In this document: positions 1-7,431 of the stretch, one piece after another
How the letters are laid out: each line of letters begins with the position of its first letter
How positions within the stretch are numbered: position 1 is the stretch's first letter
Source: Bordetella petrii
Lineage (GTDB): Bacteria; Pseudomonadota; Gammaproteobacteria; Burkholderiales; Burkholderiaceae_B
Reading direction: 5' to 3'
Assembly (NCBI GenBank): GCA_017745595.1
Contig: WMBV01000002.1
Span: forward strand, 310,001 to 374,000
DNA: 64,000 bases
Translations under genes and position numbers: made by a program
Notes under the pieces: model-generated
What the model was told of the DNA's origin: nothing
The model's input: the letters and a program-made list of their open reading frames with translations, nothing else
Database searches by the model: none

Positions 1-188
1 TGGCAGTACTGGAAGCCGCGCCGGGCTGCGTACTCATCTCGGTAATCGCCCCGGTATTCGTATCCGACCGGCCCGCCGACCTGATCGCGCTGGCCTGCAC
101 CGTGTTCGCCGCCGCCCGGCTGCCCTTGCTGCCCACCATCGTCATCGGCGTGGGCAGCGCCGCACTGCTGCGCCACCTGATACCGTGA
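1..188 (+). CDS. azlD: AzlD-family branched-chain amino acid exporter small subunit (3' part)
   Basis: Only the last 61 codons are inside the window, read in frame from base 3 to the TGA at 186-188. The residues form two hydrophobic stretches separated by a short polar turn (SDRPADL), ending in RHLIP, as in the small membrane partner of AzlC. AzlCD pairs export branched-chain amino acids or their analogues. The gene lies 28 bp upstream of azlC on the same strand, which supports the pairing, although azlD usually follows azlC. The 5' end is cut by the window edge. Confidence 0.7.
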   Translation, partial: AVLEAAPGCVLISVIAPVFVSDRPADLIALACTVFAAARLPLLPTIVIGVGSAALLRHLIP

Positions 189-216
189 TGCCCCGCCGCG
201 CATCCCTCGTTCCCGC

Positions 217-987
217 ATGAACGGCCCCAAACCCCGGCTCGCCGCCGCGCCCCAGAATCCCACCGCCTGGATGCAATGCTGCGCGGGCGCCACGGCCAGC
301 CTGCCGATCTTGTTCGGCATCATTCCCTTCGGCCTGGTGCTGGGCGCGCAAGCCGCCCAGAAGGGCCTGACACCCCTCGAGGTGCCGCTCATGACCGGCC
401 TGAACTTCGCCGGTGGCTCGGAATTCGCCGCGCTGGGCCTGTGGAGTTCGCCTCCGCACTTCCTGCTGATCATGGCCGTCACGTTCATCGTCAACAGCCG
501 CATGCTGGTCATGAGCGCGGCGCTCACGCCCTTCCTGCGGCACCTGCCCAAGCGCAAGGTGCTGCCCGCGCTGTTCTTCATGACCGATGCCGGCTGGGCC
601 TTGTCCATGGCCGATACGCGGCGGCGCGCCCACCTGGGCATCGCGCCGGCGTTCAGCATGGCCTATTACCTGGGCTCTTCAGCGGTGCTTTACGTGGCCT
701 GGGTCGGCTGCACCACCCTGGGAACCGTGCTGGGCCCCTTGCTGGGGCACCCCGAGGCCTATGGGCTCGACATGGCGTTTCCCGCCGTGTTCCTGGTCAT
801 GCTGCGCGGCATGTGGCGCGGCCTGCGGCGCGCCTGGCCGTGGCTGGCCAGCCTGCTGGCGGCCGCGCTGACCAGCCACCTGCTGCCGGGCGCGTGGTAT
901 GTGGCGGCCGGCGCGGTGGCCGGCATCCTGGCGGCGCTGGCCTGGACGCCCCGGCCAGATGCGGCGCGGCCCGCCGCCAAGCCATAG
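217..987 (+). CDS. azlC: AzlC-family branched-chain amino acid permease large subunit
   Basis: The product has 256 residues, near the usual AzlC size, with six or so hydrophobic segments. The family hallmark is visible near residues 25-75: a first membrane segment ending in PFGLVLGA, then GLNFAGGSEFAALGLW. A conserved NSRMLVMSAAL stretch follows near residue 90. Family members export leucine, isoleucine or valine (or azaleucine) across the inner membrane together with AzlD. The start at 217 has no clear Shine-Dalgarno; coupling to the upstream partner gene is likely. Substrate is inferred from family only. Confidence 0.85.
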   Translation: MNGPKPRLAAAPQNPTAWMQCCAGATASLPILFGIIPFGLVLGAQAAQKGLTPLEVPLMTGLNFAGGSEFAALGLWSSPPHFLLIMAVTFIVNSRMLVMSAALTPFLRHLPKRKVLPALFFMTDAGWALSMADTRRRAHLGIAPAFSMAYYLGSSAVLYVAWVGCTTLGTVLGPLLGHPEAYGLDMAFPAVFLVMLRGMWRGLRRAWPWLASLLAAALTSHLLPGAWYVAAGAVAGILAALAWTPRPDAARPAAKP

Positions 988-1061
988 GCGTGCGCCGCCG
1001 GCGGAACATTTCCCTTTTCATGGCCTTCGGCTTTCCGGCAAGCGGGCGCCGGTCGGCGCAT

Positions 1062-1499
1062 TCATTCTGCGGGCAGCAATACCGGCGCGCCCTTCTTCTT
1101 GATCAGCACCACCAGGAACTTGGCGGGCTCGGTCTGGCTGGCGTTGCGGCCCACGGTGTGGACATCGTCCGGGCCCTCATAAAAGGTCTGGCCCGGCGTC
1201 AGCGTCACTTCCTTGCCGCCTTTCACCTGCATGACGATGCTGCCTTCCAGCACGTACACGAAACTGTGCGCGTCGTGCCGATGAATCGGGTCCACGGCAC
1301 CCGGCGGATAATCCACCGTGATCATCAGCGCCTCTTTGCCCGGATTGTCTGGCAAGTCCTTGGTCATCAGCGGCGTCACGATGGCCTGGGGCGCCGCCGC
1401 GCCCGCCGGCGCGGGTCCGGCCTGGGCCGCCAGCGCGGGCTGCCCCAGCCAAATGCCCACGGCGATCAAGGGCAATCCGATACGCATGTATTTCGCCAT
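1062..1499 (-). CDS. exported cupin-domain protein
   Basis: A 145-residue protein with an N-terminal signal peptide (about residues 1-26, ending ALAA), so probably periplasmic. The rest is one small beta-barrel cupin: motif 1 HRHDAHSFVYVLEG near residues 72-85 carries the His-X-His and Glu metal ligands, and motif 2 is PGQTFYEGPDDVH near residues 102-114. Enzymatic role is not identifiable; such proteins may bind a metal or act as small dioxygenase-like or storage proteins. It is a single gene, divergent from the DMT exporter gene on its right. Confidence 0.75.
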   Translation of the reverse strand: MAKYMRIGLPLIAVGIWLGQPALAAQAGPAPAGAAAPQAIVTPLMTKDLPDNPGKEALMITVDYPPGAVDPIHRHDAHSFVYVLEGSIVMQVKGGKEVTLTPGQTFYEGPDDVHTVGRNASQTEPAKFLVVLIKKKGAPVLLPAE

Positions 1500-1626
1500 G
1501 ACCCTCTCCTGTCAATGAATGGCACGCCTCTATCGTAGGCAGTCCGGCCCCGCGGCGGAAGATCCGCCCGGCGGACCACGATATTGCCCTTTCGGCACCA
1601 ATCCGCCCGCGTCCCTCCTTTCGCCA

Positions 1627-1657
1627 GGTGTCTGACTCCCGAAGGGTGTCAGACACC
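1627..1657. repeat. GGTGTCTGAC palindrome, single copy
   Basis: A 31-bp inverted repeat with 10-bp arms (GGTGTCTGAC ... GTCAGACACC) around an 11-bp centre. The same element recurs at 24791, 32297, 38881, 41832 and 41883, with relatives at 24734, 38824, 53732 and 53792. This copy is unusual in lying between divergent genes (cupin and DMT exporter). The rest of the gap 1500-1732 shows no gene. Confidence 0.9.
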
Positions 1658-1732
1658 GAAACCACCCCTCGCCCCGTGCCCTATCATGGAAGACCTATCA
1701 TTCATGTTTCATTGCAGCGAACCAGGTTGGCC

Positions 1733-2644
1733 ATGATCGATCGCCAGCGCACGACCCCGCTCGCCGGCATCGCCTGCGTCTGCGGCGGCGTCCTGTTTCT
1801 TACCTTCAGCGACGCGCTGGCCAAATGGGTGGGGCAGCACTACAGCCCCATACAGATCCTGTTCCTGCGCGCCGCCATCGCGTTGCCCTTCGTGCTGCTG
1901 CTGGTGCTGGCGCTGGGCGGCCGCCCGGCGCTGCGCACGCGCCACCTGGCCCTGCACCTGCTGCGCGGCGCGCTCAACATCATCTCGGCCACCTTCTTCT
2001 ACCTGGGCCTGCAGGCCTTGCCGCTGGCCGAGACCGCCGCCATCGCATTCGCCGCGCCGCTGTTCGTCACGGCCCTGTCGGTGCTGGTGCTCAAAGAACG
2101 CGTCGACGGACGCCGCTGGCTGGCCGTGGCCGCCGGCTTTGCCGGCGTGCTGGTCATCGTGCGCCCCGGCGCGGCCAGCTTCCAGGCGGCGGCGCTTTAT
2201 CCGCTGGCCACCGCCGTGCTGTATGCGGTCATGATGCTGACCGCGCGCGCCATCGGGCGGGCCGAAAGAATGCTCACCACCATGTTCTACATCGTGGCCG
2301 GCCAGTTGGTGTGCAGCGCCGTGGCCGTGCCCGCGTTCTGGACGCCGCCACAGATTTCAGACCTGCCGTACTTCGCCGGCATAGCGCTGTTCAGCACCCT
2401 GGGCCTCACCTTCATCACCCAGGGCTTTCGCATCGGGCCGGCGTCGGTGGTGGCGCCGTTCGACTACACCGCGCTGCTGTGGGCCTCGCTGCTGGGCTGG
2501 CTGGTGTGGCACGACGCACCCGACCTGGTCGATTGCCTGGGCGCGGCGCTGATCGCCGGCAGCGGGGTGTATATCGCGTGGCGCGAATCGCGCGTGGCCG
2601 CGCAGCGCCAGGCCGCCAGATCGCGGCGGCCGCGAAAACGGTAA
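1733..2644 (+). CDS. EamA/DMT-family transporter
   Basis: 303 residues with ten hydrophobic segments arranged as two EamA repeats, the standard ten-helix DMT fold in the inner membrane. The second-helix region (ILFLRAAIALPFVLLL) and the end of repeat one (AAPLFVTALSVLVLKERVDGRRW) are typical, as is APFDYTALLWA in repeat two. The chosen ATG at 1733 gives the normal length; an in-frame GTG at 1628 lies inside the palindromic repeat and would add an unrelated arginine-rich tail. Substrate unknown; relatives export amino acids, nucleotides or drugs. Confidence 0.85.
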   Translation: MIDRQRTTPLAGIACVCGGVLFLTFSDALAKWVGQHYSPIQILFLRAAIALPFVLLLVLALGGRPALRTRHLALHLLRGALNIISATFFYLGLQALPLAETAAIAFAAPLFVTALSVLVLKERVDGRRWLAVAAGFAGVLVIVRPGAASFQAAALYPLATAVLYAVMMLTARAIGRAERMLTTMFYIVAGQLVCSAVAVPAFWTPPQISDLPYFAGIALFSTLGLTFITQGFRIGPASVVAPFDYTALLWASLLGWLVWHDAPDLVDCLGAALIAGSGVYIAWRESRVAAQRQAARSRRPRKR

Positions 2645-2696
2645 AAAACAAACGGCTTCTGGTTTAATAGAACCCACCAGGACACGCGGCCGCGCC

Positions 2697-3674
2697 ATGA
2701 CTGACGGAACCACACTCTTCGACCTGCGCGATGAAAACGGCGTTCTCAGGGCATCCATCGCGGTCGGCCTGTCATTGGCCGTGGTTGGCATCGCGTTCGG
2801 CCTCGTTGCCGGTTCTTTTCTTGTTCTGTTCGACGGCTTCTTTTCTCTCGTCGATGTCGGGGTCAGCCTTCTGACGCTGGTCGTGGTGAAGCTGATCACC
2901 GCCCACGCGATATCGGGCACGCTTTCCCAAAAATGGCAGGAACGGTTCTCGATGGGATTCTGGCATCTGGAACCCATGGTCATCGGGCTGTACGGCATGA
3001 TGCTCATCGGCACCGCCGTGTATGCGCTGTTCAATGCGATCGCCAGCCTGTTGGCGGGCGGACGCGACATCGCGTTCGGCTGGGCCATTGTCTATGCGGT
3101 CATCACGCTGGTCGCCTCGGTGGCGATCGCCGTCGTCGAACACCGGGCCAATCGCCGGCTCAAGTCAGAACTGATCAACCTGGACGTGCAGGCCTGGATC
3201 ATGTCCGCCGCGATTACGGCGGCGCTGCTCGTGGCGTTCGTGTTTGCCTATTTCATACAAGGCACCGCCTGGCACTGGGTGTCTCCTTATGTAGACCCCG
3301 CCGTGCTCGCCATCGTCTGCGTGATTGTCATTCCGATTCCGATCCCGTCCCTGCGCCAGGCCCTGAACGACATCCTGATGATCACGCCGCCGGAACTGAG
3401 AAACCACGTGGACGAGGCGGCCGCCAGGTTGGTGCAACAGCACGGGTTCGTGACGTATCGTGCGTATACGGCCCGTGTGGGGCGGTCCAAGAACATCGAA
3501 ATCTACTTTATCGTCCCGCCGGATGCGCCTGCCCGAAAGTTGCCGGAATGGGATCAGATACGGAAGGCGTTCGGCGAAGCCGTGGGCGCCGATGATCCGC
3601 ATATCTGGCTGACGGTGGTATTCACCTGCGACATGGAATACGCGGACCCGGTACCGCCTCTTGCCGAAGCCTAG
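2697..3674 (+). CDS. CDF-superfamily cation transporter, atypical
   Basis: 325 residues: six predicted membrane helices over about residues 18-225, then a cytoplasmic domain with alternating beta and alpha segments, the cation diffusion facilitator layout. Helix 2 reads FDGFFSLVDVGVS (about 45-57), matching the conserved CDF helix but with Phe where Zn transporters have the first Asp or His ligand. The equivalent helix-5 motif reads NLDVQAWIMS, also lacking a full HxxxD/DxxxD pair. It resembles the predicted Co/Zn/Cd transporter branch, but metal specificity is uncertain. It is a stand-alone gene 52 bp after the DMT exporter. Confidence 0.7.
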   Translation: MTDGTTLFDLRDENGVLRASIAVGLSLAVVGIAFGLVAGSFLVLFDGFFSLVDVGVSLLTLVVVKLITAHAISGTLSQKWQERFSMGFWHLEPMVIGLYGMMLIGTAVYALFNAIASLLAGGRDIAFGWAIVYAVITLVASVAIAVVEHRANRRLKSELINLDVQAWIMSAAITAALLVAFVFAYFIQGTAWHWVSPYVDPAVLAIVCVIVIPIPIPSLRQALNDILMITPPELRNHVDEAAARLVQQHGFVTYRAYTARVGRSKNIEIYFIVPPDAPARKLPEWDQIRKAFGEAVGADDPHIWLTVVFTCDMEYADPVPPLAEA

Positions 3675-3819
3675 CCTGCGGCATCGCATGCCGCCGGTGC
3701 CGGGACGCGGCGTGCCCCGGCGGGCGGCCGCAGACGCTAGAACGACCGCTTAGTAGTAGGCAGAGGACATCCACTCGGGCGGCATCCTCCCCCGTCGGCG
3801 CGGGCGCCGTGCCGCCCTA

Positions 3820-5490
3820 TCAGCGCAATTTCGGGTAGGCGGCGTCGATATCTCCTCCCGGCAGGCGCGGCGCCGGTTGCGCCGCCATGGCCTTGCGCGT
3901 GTCGCCCAACAGCGTGCCGGTGGCGCGGCCCAGCACCAGGTCCGGATGCTGCCGCTGGCGCTGCTCCACGACCTGGGCGGCGACCGCCAGTTCGACAGCC
4001 AGCATGCGGTAGACCAGCTCGGCCACGTGGTCCAAGCGCTCCACGACCAGCGGCGCCTGCGTGCCCACGTCCTCGATGTCCCGGGCCGAGGGCTGCACCA
4101 GCGACGACACCGGCACCGTCTCCGCATAGATGCGGGTCTGCAGGACGTTGGCTGTCTTCCAGAAGCCGGCCAGGCTGCCCGGCGGCTGGCCGTCGAGCAG
4201 GTCGATGCCCGTGAAATCCTTGGTCGCCAGCCGGTTGGCCCGCTGCATGGAGTGGTTGGACAGATGGCTCAGTCCCACCGCCATCGCCTGCGCGTCAAGG
4301 ACCCATCCCACAGGTTCGAAGTGCGCGGTCGGCACGACTGCCCCGGTCACCGGGCGGCCCTCGACCGTTCCCTTGACGTAGTACCGCGCCTCCTGCTCGC
4401 GGGCGCCTTCCGCCGGCGTGACGTCCAGGAGGATGACGGGGTTGTCGTCGGAGGCGTTCAGCTGCGTGCGCAAGTGCTCCGTCAGCGTCTGGAACTGCTG
4501 GCGCAGGGCGCCATGCAGCTGCGGGGTCGTGCGAAAGCTCAGTGGATCCTGGCTGAAGCGCGCGGGGTCCTTTTTCCACAGATAGCTGCCGTCCAGCAGC
4601 GCCGCGATCCGCCCGGCCGCTTCGCGATGCCCCGGGAAGGGGCGCGCGGCCACGCTGTCCGGCAGCAGCGGCGCCACGTTGCCGGACAGCGCTTCCAGGC
4701 TGGCGGCGAACACCAGGTCCGCCCGGTCGAGCAGACGCCCCAGGTCGTAGGCGACCAGCGCCGCGTGGCCGGCCGAGTAGGCGTTCGAACTCATGATGGC
4801 CAAGGCGTCCTTGGCGAACGGGCGCACCGGCGCGATGCCGGCGGCGCGCAGCGCCTGCGCGGCGGGCACGCGGCGGCCGTCCACCAGCACCTCTCCCAGG
4901 CCCATCATCGCCAGGCCGGTGTAGGACAGCAGGAAGATGTCGGCCTCGCCCACCGACGCGTCGCGCGGCACGACTGGCGTGATGCCCGCGTTGAGCAACG
5001 CCGCGTACATGTCCGCGATCTCGGCCTGCATGCCGGACGCGCCCGTCAGGGCGGTGTTCAGGCGCGCCGTCAGCGCGGCGCGCACGATGGCCGCGTCGGT
5101 GGCGGGGCCGGTCGCCCGGCTGTGCGAAATCAGCAGGTTGCGGTTGAACTCCTCGGACGATTTGCGCACGTCGGCGGCGTTCTCGCGCTGCCCTTCCAGC
5201 ACGGCGACCTGCCTGGCCGCGCCGACGCCGCGATTCAGGCCGTAGATCGGCATGTCGGCCTGCGCGGCGGCCAGCACCACATCGTGGCCTCGGGCCACGC
5301 GGCGGCGGGCCTCGGGCGCGATCTCGACCTTGGCGCCGGAGCGGGCCACCAGCGCGACCTGTTCATAGGTCAGGCTGGCGCCGTCCAGGCGGACGGTCTG
5401 CTGCGCCAGCGCCCAGGCCGGCATAACGGCGCAGCATAGCGCCAGCACCCGCGGCAGGCGCAGCCCGCGCGGCTTCATCGCGTTCTTCAT
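3820..5490 (-). CDS. secreted MIO-free aromatic amino acid lyase family protein; probable ergothionase-like betaine lyase
   Basis: 556 residues of the histidine/phenylalanine ammonia-lyase fold. Family landmarks: IYGLNRGVG (82-90, the loop with the catalytic Tyr), QDPLSFRTTPQLHG and SDDNP. At the cofactor site the canonical GSVGASGDLAPL is replaced by ASVGEADIFLL (178-188), so the Ala-Ser-Gly that cyclises to MIO is absent. From the literature I recall that ergothionase, which eliminates trimethylamine from ergothioneine, works without MIO. An N-terminal signal peptide (residues 1-29, WALA before the Gln) predicts a periplasmic enzyme. Start ATG has a strong AGGAAGGA site. It is the last gene of the operon with hydratase, desulfurase, hydantoinase and carbamoylase, which supports a histidine-betaine substrate. 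Confidence 0.7.
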   Translation of the reverse strand: MKNAMKPRGLRLPRVLALCCAVMPAWALAQQTVRLDGASLTYEQVALVARSGAKVEIAPEARRRVARGHDVVLAAAQADMPIYGLNRGVGAARQVAVLEGQRENAADVRKSSEEFNRNLLISHSRATGPATDAAIVRAALTARLNTALTGASGMQAEIADMYAALLNAGITPVVPRDASVGEADIFLLSYTGLAMMGLGEVLVDGRRVPAAQALRAAGIAPVRPFAKDALAIMSSNAYSAGHAALVAYDLGRLLDRADLVFAASLEALSGNVAPLLPDSVAARPFPGHREAAGRIAALLDGSYLWKKDPARFSQDPLSFRTTPQLHGALRQQFQTLTEHLRTQLNASDDNPVILLDVTPAEGAREQEARYYVKGTVEGRPVTGAVVPTAHFEPVGWVLDAQAMAVGLSHLSNHSMQRANRLATKDFTGIDLLDGQPPGSLAGFWKTANVLQTRIYAETVPVSSLVQPSARDIEDVGTQAPLVVERLDHVAELVYRMLAVELAVAAQVVEQRQRQHPDLVLGRATGTLLGDTRKAMAAQPAPRLPGGDIDAAYPKLR

Positions 5491-5515
5491 GTTCTAGTTC
5501 CTTCCTGACTCGGCG

Positions 5516-5793
5516 TCAGTTCAAATCCGCGCGGGGCGCGGCATACCCGGAAACGAAAACCTTGCTGCGGCCGTCGGCCGGATCGAACACACTGCGTTCG
5601 ATCGCGCCGATGTCGCCGCCATAGAAATGGATGCTGACCGATACCCGGTCCTGGTGGAGGTTGCGCACGCGATGGCCACGAGCGCCGCCATCAGCGACCG
5701 GGCTCGCGCCAACAGGGCCGCCTCGTCGGCCGCCGGGTCGGCCAGCGCGGCGTCCAGCTCGCTGGCGAAACGCGCGATACGCGGGATGCTCAT
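5516..5793 (-). pseudogene. cysteine dioxygenase-like (thiol dioxygenase) remnant with internal out-of-frame deletion
   Basis: The first 40 codons (from the ATG at 5791-5793) read as the N-terminal helix of a small cupin thiol dioxygenase (ELDAALADPAADEAALLARA). From about 5670 another frame carries the family C-terminus: HRVRNLHQDRVSVSIHFYGG, then FDPADGRSKVFVSGY, ending at 5516. Roughly 80-90 codons that should hold the metal-binding histidines are missing, and the two parts are in different frames, so no enzyme is made. It sits 5 bp after the Bug gene and 25 bp before the lyase, in a functional operon position. Family assignment is from motif memory. Confidence 0.6.
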
Positions 5794-5798
5794 GGCCG

Positions 5799-6779
5799 TC
5801 ACTCAAAGCGGATGTCGTTCTTCTTAATGAGCTCGCCCCACGCCTGGTAGTCCTCGGCGACCTGGTGGGTGAATGCGTCCACGCCAGAATCCCCGCCCAC
5901 CACGCCGACGGTATCCAGGTATTCGCGCAACGCGGGCGTCTGCATGACGGCCTTGACGGCGTCGGCCAGCTTGTCCGCGACGGGACGCGGCGTTCCCGCC
6001 GGCGCGAACAGGCCGTACCAGCCGGTGATGTTGAACTCCGGCATGCCCAGTTCGCCCAGGGTCGGGATGTCCTTGATCGCCGGCAGCCGCGTGGCGCCGC
6101 TGATGGCCAGGATGCGCACCTTGTCCAGCTTGGCGAAGTTGATGGCCGACACCGGGTTGTTGAACATGAACTGCACCCGGCCGGGGACCAGGTCGCTCAT
6201 GGCCGGCGCGTCGCCCTTGTACGGCACGTGGGTGGCTTGCGCCCCCAGGCGCTCGTTGAGCATCGCGCCGAAGATGTGGAACGTGCTGCCGCTGCCCAGG
6301 CTGGCATAGGCCATCTCGCCCTTGTGGGCGCCCGCATAGGCCTTGAACTGGTCGAAGGTGGACACGCCCAGCGACGTGGGCACGATGAGCGCCGTGGGCA
6401 CCTGCGCCACCATGTAGAGCGGCTGCAGCGCCTGGATGGGATCGTAGGGCAGCTTCTGGAGCCAGGGCCCCTGCACGATGCCGGCGGGCGCGTTCATCAG
6501 CAGCGTGTAGCCGTCGGGCTGCGCGCGCACGACCGTATCGGTCGCGATGATGGTGTTGCCTCCTGGCTTGTTCTCGACGATGACGGGGGTCGCCAGCCGC
6601 TCGCGCAGGCCGTCGGCCAGGCGGCGCGCGACCGTGTCGAATCCCCCCCCGGCGGGATACGGCACGATCAGCCGGATCGGCTTGCTGGGATACGCGTCGG
6701 CGGCGGCCGTCGGCGCGGCGGCCGCGAAGGACAAGCTCAGGCAGCCGAGGACGGCGGCAATGCGGTGACGTGAGGACAT
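5799..6779 (-). CDS. Bug/TctC-family periplasmic solute receptor
   Basis: 326 residues. A signal peptide (about 1-26, AAAA then DAYPSKPIRLIVPYPAGG) leads into the Bug fold. Signatures present: PSKPIRLIVPYPAGGGFDT, VENKPGGN, PDGYTLL and the HVPYKG loop. Bug proteins bind small carboxylates or amino acids in the periplasm and serve tripartite tricarboxylate or other carriers; no TctAB genes are here, as is common for Bug genes. In this operon it could capture the unsaturated acid made by the periplasmic lyase, or the betaine itself. The ATG at 6777-6779 gives the usual length; the longer reading frame upstream is out of family. Confidence 0.85.
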   Translation of the reverse strand: MSSRHRIAAVLGCLSLSFAAAAPTAAADAYPSKPIRLIVPYPAGGGFDTVARRLADGLRERLATPVIVENKPGGNTIIATDTVVRAQPDGYTLLMNAPAGIVQGPWLQKLPYDPIQALQPLYMVAQVPTALIVPTSLGVSTFDQFKAYAGAHKGEMAYASLGSGSTFHIFGAMLNERLGAQATHVPYKGDAPAMSDLVPGRVQFMFNNPVSAINFAKLDKVRILAISGATRLPAIKDIPTLGELGMPEFNITGWYGLFAPAGTPRPVADKLADAVKAVMQTPALREYLDTVGVVGGDSGVDAFTHQVAEDYQAWGELIKKNDIRFE

Positions 6780-6820
6780 GAGAGGCTCCGGCGTCCGGAT
6801 CGGACGGGTTGAACGGAAAA

Positions 6821-7420
6821 TCAGGGCAAGGCGATCGTGTCCGGGCGGGCGGCAATGTGTTCCAGCCAGCGCCGGACCTGCGGATAAGGCTGCAAGTCGT
6901 ACCCTCCCATGGGGGAGAGGCGGGTGTAGGGATACAGCGCGATGTCGGCGATGGTGTAGGCGCCGCCCGCCAGGTAGTCGCGCCCGGCCAGATGCGCCTC
7001 CATGAGGGCCAGCGCCTTGACGCCCTGCTCGCGCAAGGCCAGCACCTCCGGCGAGTCCGCCGCGGCGCTGTGCGCGATGCTTACCAGGAAACGCGGCCGG
7101 GCGAAATTGCGCAGATGGTCGAACTGTTCGAAGAACAGCCACTGCATCACCTCGGCGCGCGCCGCCCGGGCGTCGGGCAGGTAGGGCGTGCCCTGCGCCA
7201 GGTGCGCCAGGATGGCGTTCGATTCGCGCAACACCAGGCCGTCGGCCTCGCGCAGCACGGGAACGCGGGCCTGGGGGTTGATGGCCAGGAATTCCGACGT
7301 GCGCGACTCGCCCGCCGCCAGGTTCAGGATGCGCCGTTCGTAAGGCAGGTCGAGCAGGCTGAGCAACTGCCTGATCTTCCATCCGTTGCCGGAATTGCGG
7401 CTGTCGTAAAGAATGGTCAT
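6821..7420 (-). CDS. glutathione S-transferase family protein
   Basis: 199 residues. Thioredoxin-like N-domain with LYDSRNSGNGWKIRQLLSLL (residues 4-23), cis-Pro region ARVPVL (about 51-56) and the ESNAIL glutathione-binding motif (about 66-71). An all-helical C-domain contains DYLAGGAYTIADIALYPYT, typical of bacterial GSTs. A Ser is present at the likely catalytic position near residue 7-10. Located 11 bp after the desulfurase gene with a good GAGGAG site. Its role may be thiol or sulfane handling, or removal of an S-linked group, in the sulfur-imidazole pathway; this is inference from the neighbours. Confidence 0.85.
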   Translation of the reverse strand: MTILYDSRNSGNGWKIRQLLSLLDLPYERRILNLAAGESRTSEFLAINPQARVPVLREADGLVLRESNAILAHLAQGTPYLPDARAARAEVMQWLFFEQFDHLRNFARPRFLVSIAHSAAADSPEVLALREQGVKALALMEAHLAGRDYLAGGAYTIADIALYPYTRLSPMGGYDLQPYPQVRRWLEHIAARPDTIALP

Positions 7421-7431
7421 GCCGCGTCTCC

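Noticed and set aside
1628-1732. GTG at 1628 as start of the DMT exporter
   Set aside because: The extra 35 codons fall in the palindromic repeat and give an Arg-rich, non-family N-terminus; ATG at 1733 gives the normal protein.
3820-5490. An Ala-Ser-Gly triplet at residues 151-153 of the lyase (TGASGMQ) as the MIO site
   Set aside because: It aligns with the helix start that reads GHSGVR in histidine lyases, about 30 residues before the true cofactor loop, which here has Glu-Ala-Asp instead.
5521-5802. Intact 93-residue protein encoded between the Bug and lyase genes
   Set aside because: Only its first 40 residues resemble a thiol dioxygenase; the remaining residues are the family C-terminus read in the wrong frame, so it is a deletion pseudogene.
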